Origin: Dichetophora obliterata
Taxonomy: Eukaryota; Arthropoda; Insecta; Diptera; Sciomyzidae
Direction of reading: 5' to 3'
Assembly: GCA_963920525.1 (NCBI GenBank)
Contig: OY986437.1
Coordinates: forward strand, 100,681,638-100,745,637
Length of the DNA: 64,000 nt
The notes under the pieces were generated by a model. It was not told the DNA's origin. It saw only the letters and a program-made list of their open reading frames with translations, and ran no database searches. Within the stretch, counting starts at the first letter, position 1, and every line of letters begins with the position of its first letter. This document shows, piece after piece, positions 21,764 to 35,490 of the stretch. A program made the translations under genes and the position numbers.

Positions 21764-23875
21764 TTAAAATAGCATTCAAGTCATCATTTAGACTAAAGCA
21801 TAGATCCTCAAGAAGTCCAATCTGGTTTGAAGAATATAATTGAATGTCGTCGGCATATGCATGCATTTTCATAAGTCATATGCATGTCACATGTAGTAAA
21901 AATGTCGTTAATAAATAAAGTAAATAGCAGTGGTCCAAGAATGGATCCTTGAGGAACACCTGCTTTTATTTCTGCGTAGTCAAACAGTGCATTGCCAATT
22001 TTTACTCTTTGCTTCCTGTCATTGAGATAGTTAGCAATTAAAAGAGCAGAGCCATTACTGAACCCAAACTCAATTTTCAGTTTTCGAACTAAAAGATTAT
22101 GATTTACACTGTCAAATGCTTTAGAAAAGTCAAGAAGACAAAGGAGTGTGATATTACCAGCGTCATAAATTATGCGTATATCATCTTGAGTCTTTAGCAT
22201 AGCTGTTGCGCAACTATGTCCACTTCTAAAACCAGATTGGTACCGTGAAAGCAGTTAATAAGAATCTAAATACTCATTAATTTGCTTACACATCAAGGAT
22301 TCACAGACTTTTGAGAAAGAGCATAGAATACTAATAGGTCTAAAAATCTTTCATAGAGGAAGCATTATTGACTTTAGCAATTGGTATTATTGTGGCTAGC
22401 TTCCAAGTGTTGGGAAAACATGAGACAGTAAAACAGTGGTTTTTAACATGTGTGAGAGGTTTAATGATGAACGGCAAAATAATTTTGATAAATTGTAAAG
22501 GAATGCCATCACTACCAATGGCATTAGACTTAATTTTTATAATTGACAACTTTACATCATTTTCCTCAACATTACAGAAAGAGAACTGATCATTAACAAA
22601 GTGATTACGAGTGTTACGAGCATTACATTGATTTACACTATTATTAGCTGGTGATCTAAACAGAAAAAAGTTAATAAGACTGTTGGGTTCAATATCGCAC
22701 TTTTGATCATCTTTATTACTTACACCTAAGCAACGAATATTTTTCCAGAGAATTTTAGAAGGAAGAGCAGTATTTAGTTTTTTAAAGAAGAATTTTCTTT
22801 TTAGACTGTCAAATAATAGAAACGGCAGTATTGCGAGCATATATATAATAATAGTAGGGTGCATTTTTCATTTAACATAAAGTTTGCATCTTTTATTTAT
22901 GGCGACTTTGACATGTGACGTGTACCATGGACATAGCTTGTTTCTAACTATAGACTCACGAATGGGAACAAAGTTATCAAAAGCATATTTGACGTGTGAA
23001 ACGAGAACATTTAACTTATCATCAACAGATTGGCTGAGCCAACAGTCATTCCAACAGATGCTAGACAAATAATCATACAACAGAGAGTAATCAATAGACT
23101 TAAAATCACGATACGCAACAGATACTTGAGAAGAAATATTGCGTGGCTTAAAATTTATTGCACAAAATAGCAGGTCATGATTGGATATGAATGACATTTG
23201 ATCAAAAAGTAAAAGTAAAGAGACATCAGACAGAATTAAAAGATATAATGAGCTGGGATTTACATTAGGCGAAAAGCGCGTAGGATATGAGGAATTGATA
23301 ATATTCATTCCAGCTACACTAATATGGTCATACAAACGTTCTGTCATTCTTGTTTAGAATATTAACATTAAAATCACCACAAATAGCATAGCAGTCAAAA
23401 TCCATTAAAAGTTGATTTTGGTCACTAAAAAATGGTTCAAGACTAAAAGATCTATGAGGATTGTAAGCACAGGAAACAAGCTATTTGGCATTATAATTAT
23501 TAGTTATTTCAATATTTAAAAACTCTATGCCTGATCCAGCGGACTTACTTATGAGTTTAGAGTGTAGAGATGATTTACAGTAAACTGCAACTCCACCGCC
23601 TTTGCAGCCAATCCTATCATTTCTCAAAAGAGTGTAATTAACAATATTATAAAAAATATTTGGGATATCAGAATTGAACCACGTCTCAGATACACAGATA
23701 ACATCGACATTAGAGTTGACAAATATAAATTTAATATAATCAAGTTTAGATACATTTAAACTACGCGCATTAAAATTCACAATGGAAAGACCATCACATT
23801 TATTACATAGATTGTCGATTAGACGCTTAAGTTTTTTATCAATGCCACTAAAGAAGTTAGAAATCATAAGTTAAG

Positions 23876-24028
23876 ATGTCAGGCGAACAACTAGAAGCTA
23901 TTAAAAATCAAGAAGTATTAAAATTACTAAGGATAGCCATGCATTTTAAAATAGAGATAGTTACAAATAAGAGTAAAAAATTTATACAGAAAATAGAAGA
24001 AAGAACAAAGAAAAATTATAAAACTTAA
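23876..24028 (+). other. Short plus-strand ORF of unknown meaning
   Basis: A 50-codon ORF from ATG to TAA with a charged, possibly helical product beginning MSGEQLEAIKNQEV. It lies opposite the 5' edge of retrotransposon family A copy 1. No family is recognised; it may be chance in A-rich DNA. Confidence 0.15.
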
Positions 24029-24030
24029 AT

Positions 24031-25289
24031 AATATCTGTAGCTGTAGAGGAGGCATTACTCGACGCCAGCGAAATAAGCTCAGCTTCACTTCGGACTCAT
24101 ATCGTATGAGTTTTTAAATACACCTCTATTTTTGCGAAAACGCACCAGTCGGCATTAATGGGTTAATATACTGTGTTGCATTTATTATCAAACATTTTGT
24201 TGTCAGCTATTTCAAGCTAACTCAGGAGTAAGTTATGCATTTTGTGTTTGTTGCTGTTGTTGTTTTCTTCATGCTTTTTACCACTTTTTTATGATATAAA
24301 ATCAACCCTCAAGGGAAAATTTAAGGACTTTCGTATGGAAGTGATGGGGACACATGCCTTATCGCATATTTTGGAAACTTATGGGAAGTTTTGAATTGAT
24401 GTTGTTTACAAGCCTTTTCCGCAAATTAAAAAATCATTGTTTCCAAACCGCTTCTTTGTGAGGCAAAGACAACAGAAAATACTAAAATCAGTGTTTTCTA
24501 GCCGCTTTTTTAAGAAAGCATGTGAAAGCACTAAGAGGCTTGTTTCCGCATTAGTTTTTAAGACAGCGGAAAGGAATCTTATCCTCTAATGACGTCATTT
24601 GTAAAAAATAAATGGAGTGACCAACGAAAAGGAATGCTTCCTTCATTCTGTGGAATGTTTCCAGTTAAAATCTGGGAATGTGTTTATTTCCTAGAGGGAG
24701 CTTACAGCATCACAACTTCATACACAGAACAGAATCCACATGTTTTAAAATTGACGAAAATTTTCGTCATTAAAACTATCCATTTTAAAAACATTTAAAC
24801 TATCAAACGTTTATAATTTGTATTTAAATCATATAAAATCAACATTTTCATAAAAATTTTAACACAAGTGTTGTTATTCAGACGACAAGTTGTTGTTAGC
24901 AATATTGCAAATACAAAGTTTTTGTGCATTTTTTCAGTGTACCCACAACAACTACATACATACAGGCGCATAGCGCTCGAAACACAAACTTTTGGTGCCT
25001 TTTAAAATTAGCTGCTGCAGCAATGAGCTAATAGTATTGGAGTATAAAATATGCAAGTGGCTGTGAGTGAGTGAACGCTTTTCAGTGTTTTGTGATGGTA
25101 TGTGTGTAAATGTGTGTGGGTGTGTGTTTGCGTTTTTAGCTGATAAACCTTACATTTATATAATTTAAACAGCGCTCAGCTATGTTATAATAAACTTCTA
25201 AATTCCCGCTAGCAACAACATGCTAAATAAATTACAACAACAACAATAACAGCCACACATATTTTCAACTGTGTGTTGATGTTTGTATA

Positions 25290-25321
<32 letters not shown>

Positions 25322-26769
25322 AAATTCATTAACTTAACATGCTAGCTTAAATTTATTATTTACGTGCACACATTTTAACTACACGTTCGTTCATTCGTTG
25401 CTGCCAGAAACTGCGTTTTCTCAATTTTCGCTGTTGTTGTTGTCGCTGTCGTTGCGGTTCTTACAATCAATGGTTTTGGTAATTTGGGGATAAAGCGAAA
25501 ATCACTGCATTAACACAACATCAAAAAATGAGCACTAACTATATTGGTTTCTATTAAATTTAATTGAGTTTTACGGCAAATAAATGAATTAAAGGCACTC
25601 ATGCGTAGCGGTGTTTATTTTTTTCGTTAAATGATTCTTTAGTTAACTTAGAAAATTTTAGCATAGTTGACTTGGATTCTTATTGCTAAAAGTATGTCTG
25701 AATATTTTATTTTGGCATATACCCTTCTCCTCTTTAGTAAACGATAGCAACCGCATTGCGTGTTGTTGCTGCTTAGCTTAATTAATTGACGCAGGTTTCA
25801 TTTTATTTGTACTGAATATAAATGAATGCTACGCAAGTGTTGTGGAGTGGTGCGGAGAGTATCTGGGGGTCGAGGTAATGCACAATTTGACTTGAGTAGC
25901 TTAACTATGATTTCTAATTAGAACATTAATATTGGAGTGTATTAATAATATTTGGCATTCCCTTAATTAAACATCTCAATCTCACTTAATTGCTTATTTC
26001 ATGGAAGAGGACATAGCATTGACAATAATTTGGTTTTTATTTTTTTTTTGAAAATTTTTTTAGAATGGTAAATATTGGCAGCTGAAATGCGTACTATATT
26101 AATGTATTTATGTAGCATTTTGTCTGTCACAGTTCTCAGCATTGATATTTTAATGAAAAATTAATATGATTGTTCCTATTGCTATTGTTAATGTAACTGT
26201 TCAGTTATGTAACGCAGTTTAAACGAGAGAAATGTACACAAATATAAACTTAAGTGCAAAAAATTTATTGCGGCTATACAGTAAAAAATTTGAGGGTAAA
26301 TTTTATCTTTTTTTTTAACATTTGTGTGGTATAAACTTTATTTATTCCAAATAATTTATAAATTTTATACCACTCAATGTTATAAAAATAATAAAACAAA
26401 TATAATTTAAAAGTTTTATATGGATATCTTGTGTAAATCAAAATATATTCTGGTTCGAAAGTAAAATATTCACCGAAATTTGGAAACTTAAAAACTTTAA
26501 AAAACAGTGTTTTCGATTATAATATTTGATGGTATAACTTTTAAAACAATTTTGGTTTGGATTTATATGTATATAGTAAATAGTATAAAATTTATGTATA
26601 TATTTTTAACTGTGCACACAATAGATACTAAAACCAGAGCTCTTCAAACGAAGGTATGTTTTTATTGCTACTTTTGCCGACAAAAAGTTTTTTTCAGATA
26701 CAACGGATTTCTTTTTTATTGTTATAAGCTCAAATATATACTATTTAAAAACACGATATAAAAATGGTC
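24031..26769. other. Unique non-coding region with microsatellites
   Basis: No transposon ends or coding exons are recognised. ACAACAACAATAACAGCC-type and TGTTGTTGTTGTCGCTGTCG-type triplet runs (near 25228 and 25431) and a GT-rich microsatellite are typical of fly introns and intergenic DNA. ORFs such as 24589-24798 and 26507-26761 have anonymous translations. Confidence 0.55.
25289..25320. repeat. (GT)n microsatellite
   Basis: An imperfect GT dinucleotide run within a larger GT-rich stretch. Confidence 0.85.
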
Positions 26770-27072
26770 TAATTTATAATTTATAATTTATAATTTATAA
26801 TTTATAATTTATAATTTATAATTTATAATTTATAATTTATAATTTATAATTTATAATTTATAATTTATAATTTATAATTTATAATTTATAATTTATAATT
26901 TATAATTTATAATTTATAATTTATAATTTATAATTTATAATTTATAATTTATAATTTATAATTTATAATTTATAATTTATAATTTATAATTTATAATTTA
27001 TAATTTATAATTTATAATTTATAATTTATAATTTATAATTTATAATTTATAATTTACAATTTATAATTTATA
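26770..27072. repeat. (TAATTTA)n heptamer array, about 43 copies
   Basis: 303 bp of a 7-bp unit, nearly perfect, with one T-to-C change near 27056 and decay at the right edge (TATAGTTTTTAATTTTTAA). It is pure A/T. Confidence 0.97.
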
Positions 27073-30000
27073 GTTTTTAATTTTTAATTTTATTTGCTTT
27101 CGCTTAATGCAACACATTTTTGTGTCTCTCGTTCATTTGTAAAGCAGTGTACAAAAGATTACCTTTTAGTAGGAGAAATTGACGTTTAAAACTCTTTAAC
27201 TTAGACTGTTTCTTAAAAAACTGACTTTTCGAAATTAAGCTTAGTATCTGCTTTTTTACAAGACTTGGTTTTGTATATATGTATATATATATATATATAT
27301 CCAATATATATTCATATGTTGGACAAGTCTCAACATAAATCTTCATTAATTGAGTTCAAAAATAATCTAGGATTCCTTAAAAGAAAAAAAAATAATATTG
27401 TCCACAAAAATCTAGTAAATTAATATTTTACTGCCCTTAACTGCTGTTATAGCTTGATTAATATTCCTCCTGTGGAAATATTAATATTGCAACTTTTCAT
27501 TCTTGTTGTCATTGTTTCTAAGCTATGAATGGTTGAAATGATTTTATTACCTGCTTACGGTAAAATGTGTATGCAAGTCGCGTTTTACCCTCCACAAAAA
27601 AGGTTGCGCTCTATTAAGAAATATCCTTTTCTTATCTTTATGTTGAGTGCCGTTGTGTATCTTTCCGTAAGCATACGTTTTTGTAGAAATCCACAGAAAA
27701 CAAAAATGTATATACAATGTATATGAATATCAACGTGAAAAACTCTATGGTTGGGGAAATAAAAACTAACAAGTTATGAACGAAAAATTGGCGTTATTCG
27801 TTAGTCTTCACCTTCTTCTAACTACAGCTATAAAAAGAAGTAACAAAAACAACGCACATGCACGCAAGCAAACATACTAATAAAAATATGTATAATGCCT
27901 TTATACGTGCGTAGGTGCGTTACCCGCCAACGCATTAACATTGTTTCGTTGTCGTTGTTTTTGCTGTCTAGCTTTATTGGTATGTGTGCATTTTGTGTTG
28001 TGAAAATTTATACAATCCTCGCATACTTTGTATGCGAAATAAATGTCATTCCCATTAATTTTCGACACTTTCGGTCATGTATTATGTGCGCTTAACGGTG
28101 TGTGTGTGTTTGTGTTCCACCACTAATGTAATGGGACGTGGTAGAGTTGTGGCGGTGATGGAAGCAAATATGAATGCTTCCATGCATTTACGAATTATGG
28201 CTATTATAAAGTAAGTGTGAGTATAATTTGATAAAATGAAAGTTGTCCTTAAATTTATTTGATACTCTTGAAAACATGAATGAAGGTTACTGATATGTTT
28301 GTGTTTTTTATAGTAAACTATTTTTAACATTAAGTGGTCTATATTTAAGTGGAAACTAGATTGATTTGGTTTTTTATTTAAAAATCCTTTATTAAATTTA
28401 ACATGCAAATAAAGCTTTTGGCACGTAACTCTCAATGTACGCAACTCCTCGATTATTGCAACACTCAAAATATTTACATTGTGGACTTAGTAAACGCAAC
28501 TTTAGAAAAATAAAAACTCTGTTATCGCAACTTGGTCTCATCTTCACTCATGAAACAAAAATTAAAATAAATACTGTTTGAAGCAAACAACACACAATTT
28601 TATTTTAATTTCATTTTTGTGTGTATCCGATATGTCGTGCTGTCAACCATTTTTCATGAATTCTTTGTTTTTATATTGAATAATTGCAGTGGCGAATCCA
28701 GAGAGAAATTTGGAGTGATAAAAAAGGCTGAAAATTTCTTTTGTATATTTTTCAAATACTTTTTTATTTTAAATAAAATAACACTTATTAATATTTTTTA
28801 CATAAATTCAGACATGTAATTATTTTATCACTTAAAATTAAGACTTTGTTAATGCTACAAACTTTTCGAAGTGCTATTTCATTCATAGTAAAATTCTATA
28901 GTTTCATATTTTTGAAAATTTTTTGAGCACATCCTCTTGGTTGTGTCAATAGCCAGCTTTTATATAAACACTAGCTTTATTTAAATTTTATGGTGTACTT
29001 CAGGGGGATTACTCGTGAGGACTCCAATGAATAGTGAAGAAATAAAAAGCTACTACAACAGACTAGGTTTTACTAGGCTGCAGGATCTTTAAATATAGTC
29101 CAGTTTTAAGCTGAGCCCATCAGAGGTCGCCAGGTATCCCAAACGCTGATACCTAGTGACCTCCGATACGCTGATTAGGCTGACAATCTCAGGAAACTGG
29201 TGAGTAACATGATGCCCGTAACATGCGTCGAGGAGTCATTATTTCGGCCGACGCAGAGTGTGTCCGCTGTACTGAGAGATACATGACAAATCACTGCTTT
29301 GTAGCTTTTTCTCAACTGAAATAATGAGGCTAAAATAAGTAAGGTACCGTTATAGTTTTGCTTCTGCCTTGCTTTATCTCTCTCTACTGAGTTAGTTATG
29401 AACGCGATGGCGAATTGTCCTCATCAAATAGTTTCAAATAAAGCAAACGTACAGAGTTTTCCAACGTTCATAAAATAAAAACGAAATTGTATATTAAAGC
29501 AAAATAAAATGTAGAAACAAGCCTAGGGTATGTAGTTAATAACCTGAAGAGTTTGTGCAAAATAAAATGACGGAATCATTTTTACAAGCCAAAATATATG
29601 CAAAAAAAACAACTTGTATTTTTGAAATAGTAAGGGTTACAGTTTGCTTTGAAGTGAGGTCAAGCCAATATTTTAATGTAGTACTATTCAATAAAGATTT
29701 AAGTCTTATAACTCTAAGCAATTTGTTGCCACATTTTGGTCCTTTTTGTGATTTTAATAACATCGTAAAACTCCCCAATATCAGTTTTTTTTTTTTCATT
29801 GAAATGACGACATTTTTGTTGCCGGATCTGTTTCAAATAATATTTTTTATTTAAGAATAGCTCCTTTTTGAATAATGAAGGCAAATATATCTGTAAACTT
29901 CTAAGAAACATTAAGGAAACATTTTAAAAGAAAGTGTTAAGACAAGTACAAAATGCCCTTAAGAGAAAAACTAGTTCTGATGAAAAAGCTTAAACATTTT

Positions 30001-33000
30001 ATAACGCAATTCAATAAGAACTGGAGAGCAAGTAATATATAGAGATAATATAAATTCATAACTAACAATATAAAATGGCTTCACACCTCGATTGGTTTCG
30101 CTCTTTAAATACTTTAATGCTCAGAGTAAAATAGGGTTTTCCAACCATATCTTTCGAAAATAGTTCTGATTAACCGAAACTGTTAGAAACGAAACTAGTG
30201 CAAAGTAATTCATTAGAGATATTAGGTTATGCTACAGAAATTAAGCTAAGAGCTTCTGGTCAGGGAGCTCGTCGAAACTAGTTGAGAACATTATTCGTCG
30301 CCCTAAGCGTCTTTCAAATAAAATTAAAAGATGTTTAAAAGAATTGGAGCCTAAGCCAAAACTGATTTCTGTAGAAGAGTCTAATTCACTGGTAGTAGAA
30401 GCTAAACTGACCACTCACCAATATAAATATATTAGATCAAAGGACCCTCAAAGGTTTCCATTTTATAAGATACAATTCAGTAGGTAGGCAACGCCGTAAA
30501 TAAGGGGCGCTTCGGAGGGCTCAATCCCCCTCCTGCAATTCAGTATATTTTTATATATTAAATAAAAACATATATATTCCAAATTACTATATTGTTTTTT
30601 TTTATAATTCTATGAAATAGTAATTTTTTAGAGTTATAATTAAGCTTAGTGCCAAATAAGTTCATGAAGCAACACGCTTGAACAACAACAAGTTATTTGC
30701 TAACAAACCACCAAGACTGTTTAGTTGATCGCTACATCAAATCTTCTGTAGTCTTCTGTGGTTTCTGCAGTATTATTCACTTTAATAAGTTTATATATAG
30801 ACTTTCTGTTTAATTGAAACAGAATTATGTTGTGTATGCCGCCTTTCAAAGCAAGGTTTTCCAACTTTTTTGGGAATTACTTAATTTTTCCAAAACATAA
30901 AGATAAATTGAAAATTGTATATAAGACTGGCCTTTTTCAAGAATTTTTCTAAAATCAAATATATTACTAGTACAAAATGTGAGGTTTGGGATAAACACTA
31001 GCATGGTTTAATATGAGTTCCATAGTAGTTCGCCGAGTTTTATTGTTAATGGAAAAACATTAGAAAATGTATGGACTTTTTACATATATCTTAATTTTTA
31101 CTCATAAACATAATTTTGTGCTGTTATGTATTTTGTTTTCCATTTTATTGTTTCCTAAAAAGTTCATATATAAAAAAATTGCAATGAAATGCTGTTAAAA
31201 TGCTTTTTGAAGCAGCACTTAATACAAATCCAAAAAATTTTGTAACTATGTTAAAAATCGTAATGAAATTTTTTACAAAAAGTCTTTTGAATATTTCGAA
31301 TTTGTTTATTTTTAAGAAAAAAATCGCTAAAAATTCAAAAATGCAAAATTTTTAAAAACGATATTACGCGTGGCTATAACATAGTCTTGAACTATTTTGT
31401 GAAAAAATTTACAAAAACCAAGATTCGCATAAAAAAGTTATAGCTGTTGAAACCTGACTTTTTTTCAAAAATGCTCAAAAAGCCTGTTTTTGGCATTTCG
31501 ATGTTTCTTATTTAAAATGACTTCTGTAATTTTAAAAAAATATTTATTTCTTAGTTGGGAAAATGTTGGGATTTCAAGGCTGCCAACATTTACCAGGTTA
31601 AAAAAATATTTAAAATATCCCAAAAACCAACAAATTTAATTTTCACCACTGAAACTTGTGGATTATCTTTTTTTCACCATTCCAAAAAGCACAATATATC
31701 CAAAATCCGATCAGAAACCATTTATTTTCGTAGATCAGTTTTTAAAATTACATACATATAATAATGTTGTCTTTACTCCCAACATAAACAATAAGTTTAG
31801 GATCAGATCGAAACTTGTGTCTCTTATTCAATCAATAACACTTTGCGGTAGATATATAAATAAATGCGGATAAATAAACATAGAATAAATAAACTTTTAT
31901 TCACTCTTTTAACTTTGATTGTAGAAATCGGTTAAGAAATTTGGGAAGTACTTAGACTTCAGAAATCCCTAGACATAAGTGTAAAAGTGTTTATCGTACA
32001 AATTACAGTACCTACCTACAAAGACGTAGATAGGTATTTCATAAAGGAAGGGGGGAGAGGGGTTTACTCGAGCAAAAAAATATTTAGTTTTAAATTTTCT
32101 CTAGGGGTTTCTGAAGTCTACGTACTTTCCAAATTTCTATACATATAAATATATATGTATACAAATATAGGGTATATTCTAGGTGCAGAAGAACCCCTTT
32201 TTTCTTCTTTGTAAAATCATCATCATAATATAAGCGTACGTAAATTGGTAAGCTCTAAGGACTTATATAAATTTAGAATTTTTTAAATACATTTATATTT
32301 AAAAGCTTAGACACTGATATTGTGAAGTAAACCTACATACATACATACGAATATATATATCGCATTTTTTCTAAATAACAACATAAATTAAATTACGCAC
32401 TCTCGCTTTTTAAAATGGTATTTAATTAAGTTTGATACAATACTCGGTCAAAGTCAATACAAAGTGAGAAGTTGCTTATAAGCAACTATGGTCGTGAAAG
32501 GGTTAATTTTCAAAATCGAAAATATTTCAGTATTCCTTGATGCTGTCCTTAATAAAGTTGCTTGTATTTAAATTATTGGTAGGATAAAATACTAAATTAG
32601 TAATACCATTTAAATATGAAGTGTTCCGGAAAATACGCATCGTCACCTTGGATCTACCATATTGAATTTTACACTTTTTTAAAAAAATTTAAAATAAGCT
32701 ACCTCATAAGTCTTTTCGTTCAAAATTTAATCTTAATCCAATAAAGGGTTTATTTGGAGGCAATTTTTCGCGATTCGGACACACTGTACGACGCTAACGC
32801 ACACAACTCCGTGTGTAAAGAATTTTGTAAAGATGATTTTCAACATTATATTTATTTATTTTACATTATTTCCCATTATTATTCAGAAAAAAAAATTAAT
32901 TTTCAGAAAGGACCTTCAGCAATAGGATAATTGGAACAAATCGTGATGAAAGTTTCTATTATACATCATCGCACTCATATTTATTTATTCCATTTATTAC

Positions 33001-33538
33001 AAGTTTTTTTAAAAAACGTTTTTGGCTCAAAATTGGAGAAGGACGATAAAGTCCTATTCGCAAAATTTTGGTGCGTTAATGTATGGCATCATATCTTTCG
33101 ATCCTCTTTAAACCAGTTCAATACAAGGCTAGTTTTCTTATATAAAATCGTGCCAAAAGGACAATGATTATTCAACGCAATGAAGTCAGCACCATATAAC
33201 GTCAGCAAGCTAAGAACACAAGTAGGCATTTTAAAAGCGATTGGGCACGGGTAAATCAAACCTTAAACGTACTATTTGATTTTTGTTTATCTTAGAAAAA
33301 TATGTACATATATTAAAATTACTTTTATTTTTACCCCCGTGGATTCGCGCCAGATAATTGGATAATGCAGCATGTCATCCCAAAGATGAGGAATTAATAA
33401 GTTATGTTGGAATGATAACCGTCCTGTGTTTTCCATCTAGTGCCATCTGAAGCTATAAAAAAGTGCTGGAATATGTGATTGACTTATAATATTCACACGG
33501 TTAAAAATTTTGGATTACTTTTTAATCCAAACTTTGGA
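27073..33538. other. Long unique AT-rich non-coding region
   Basis: About 6.5 kb without a recognisable gene or bounded transposon. It holds a (TA)n run at about 27276-27300, a TG-rich run near 28098, a CATA run near 32336-32347, and a 16-bp hairpin at 29123-29163. The words GGTTGTGTCAATAGCCAG at about 28939 recur at about 36648, so some of this is old repeat DNA. Small ORFs (for example 28082-28468 minus and 29555-29854 plus) are low-complexity and not supported as genes. Confidence 0.55.
29123..29163. other. 16-bp imperfect hairpin
   Basis: GAGGTCGCCAGGTATC is followed after 9 bases by GATACCTAGTGACCTC; 14 of 16 positions pair as Watson-Crick and one of the other two as G-T. It is GC-richer than its surroundings. 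Confidence 0.6.
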
Positions 33539-33542
33539 TTAA

Positions 33543-33705
33543 CCCTAATCCTACTGCGGTGTGACTTTGGATCACATTTGATTTTAAAAAGATTGTTATT
33601 ATTAAATAAGTATTTTTTTTTGCATTGAAGCGTATTTGTATTATCAAATGAATTAGTTTTCTTAAAATTTATAGTAAAATAAATTTTGTGGCATTAACTG
33701 TTATT
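33543..33705 (+). mobile_element. Left part of a second piggyBac-type MITE copy
   Basis: After TTAA at 33539-33542 the sequence starts CCCTAATCCTACTGCGG and follows the reverse complement of the 21526-21763 copy through TGTGACTTTGGATCACATTT and TTGTGGCATTAACTG. It is then interrupted at 33705 by a retrotransposon. The continuation after 35591 matches only about 30 bp before diverging, so the right end was not located. Confidence 0.75.
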
Positions 33706-35490
33706 GGGCAGGGTGGTGAACTCAGAACTGGGAGGATCCTCCACTCGTAGGTTTGTAAGCAGAGGCACTCCGCAGGGAGGAGTTTTGTCTCCACTTCTGT
33801 GGTCCGTGACGGTTGACCAGCTGTTGCGTATCATGGAGGGGGAAGGCTACAGGGTTGTTGCTTATGCAGACTATATTGCAATCATTTTTAACGGAAAGTT
33901 TCCCCAGACTCTCTGTCAACTCATGGAGAGAGCACTCTTAATTCTCTCGAGATGGGCATCCACGTGTGGTTTAAGTGTAAACCCCGAGAAAACAGATCTC
34001 ATTCTTTTCACTAGGAAATATAAAACCCCCAACTTAGAACCTCCGCGTCTGAACGGCACGAGGTTGCTCTTTAGCGACAGCACGAAATACCTAGGAGTTA
34101 TCCTGGATAAGAAGCTTATCTGGAATGTTAACATTACGGAACGTGTTAAAAAGGCAAACATAGCACTATTTGCCTGTAAAAAAGCTATAGGTAAAAAATG
34201 GGGTTTTTCCCCCAAAATAGTACGCTGGATTTATACAGCAATTGTCCGCCCCATACTAATGTATGGCTCACTGGTATGGTGGAGGGCCCTTGATAAGGCA
34301 ACCGCACTTCAGAAGTTTGCAAAGGTGCAAAGAAGCGCAGGTCTTTGTATTACGTGGGCACTGTCCTCAACACCAACTAGCGCCCTCAATGTCATGCTTC
34401 ACCTTCCTCCTCTTGATATCTTTGCCAGGGAATGTGCCAACACAGCAGCCCTGAGACTTAGAGAATCTGGTAATTGGATAGGTAACAACTGCGGCCACAC
34501 AATTATTCTGAACTCGTCTGCACCCGACAAAACAGACTACTGTGTGCCGTGCTTAAATTTTGAAAAGAACTATGCAGTTTTCATCCCTTCACGGCTAGAT
34601 TGGGCAAAAAAATCCCCCTTAAAACCTCCGCCATAAAAATCTTCACAGATGGATCCAAACTTCAAGAACAAGTAGGGGGAGGTATCTACTCCCAGGATCT
34701 CGAAATCGAAGCGTCCTTTAGACTTCCTAACTATTGTAGTGTCTACCAAGCGGAAATGATGGCTATTCACGAAACCACTAGGATTCTAGGTCAAAAAGAC
34801 CTTGAAGGAAAAAGTATTTCCATCTTTTCAGATAGCCAAGCTGCTCTGAAAACACTGAACTCAAATATTGACAACTCTAAAACTCTCACTGAGTGCCGCA
34901 AATCTCTTAACGAGATGGCAAGGCTACTCAGAATTCACCTCATATGGGTACCCGGACACAGGGATATCGAGGGCAATAATTTGGCCGACGAATTGGCAAG
35001 GAAGGGAACGACCTCTAACACCCTCTTAAATGAGGACTTTATTGGTATACCCATTTCCTCCTATAAACTCAAGTGCAAGAACAGATCCCTAGGTCTTGCA
35101 CAAGAACGCTGGGAACGCCTTGATACATGTAGGATAACTAAGCTAACATGGCCTACCTACGATTTAAAACGCACCAACTCACTGCTTGAGTTAAGCAGGG
35201 TAAACCTGTCAAAAATAGTAGGAATCCTAACGGGTCACTGCCTGATCGGAGCGCATGCCCTTCGGTTGGGAGTTGCATCAAACGATTTCTGCAGAAGCTG
35301 CAGATGTGAGGAGGAGGTAGAAAACGTTCAGCACCTCCTCTGCGAATGTCCGGTTCTAGCTAAAAGGAGAATGGCAACTCTGGGCCTTCCCTTTTTAAAC
35401 GGACTTGCCGAAGTCTCATGCCTGGAAATCAAGCATATACTCAAATTCATTATCCGCTCGAACTGGTTTGAGGAGGGAAATCTCTATTAG
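33706..35490 (+). pseudogene. Reverse transcriptase-RNase H polyprotein fragment
   Basis: RT part (33706-34636): GTPQGGVLSPLLW palm motif, then VVAYADYIAIIF, where the catalytic YADD has become YADY, GLSVNPEKT, KYLGVILDKKL, and IVRPILMYGSLVWW. A frameshift in the A-run near 34608 moves to the next frame, which encodes an apparently complete RNase H: IFTDGSKL (first D), VYQAEMMAI (E), IFSDSQAAL (second D), LIWVPGHRDIEGN and NLADELA (last D). All four catalytic residues are present. A Cys-rich tail FCRSCRCEEEVENV and HLLCECPVL follows, and the ORF stops at 35490. RNase H degrades the RNA strand of the RNA-DNA hybrid made by RT. The YADY change plus the frameshift make this copy inactive; the rest is well preserved and the element looks fairly young. 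Confidence 0.88.

Larger units (their letters stand above)
20840..24030 (-). pseudogene. Jockey-group non-LTR retrotransposon, family A, copy 1
   Basis: An APE-type element in pieces on the minus strand. 23867-23481: endonuclease start, with LSIVNFNARSLN and VDVICVSETWFNSD. 23347-22868: rest of the endonuclease and linker, with SNHDLLF near the position of the usual SDH. 22864-22340: linker and first RT motifs, KIKSNAIGSDGIPLQ and the 'P..WK.A.I.PI.K' segment. 22200-21808: palm with LLDFSKAFDSVNH and GVPQGSILGP. A frameshift near 21870 precedes an intact AYADDIQLYSS catalytic box. After the MITE (21526-21763) the frame resumes with LCLNANKSYILP and LGFYINSKL, and the terminal FFINAIKLWNSIPS lies near 20910. 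At least four frame breaks kill it. No gag-like ORF1 is seen upstream, so it is 5'-truncated or the 5' part is unrecognisable. It is the same family as the copy at 57.1-59.7 kb. Confidence 0.85.
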
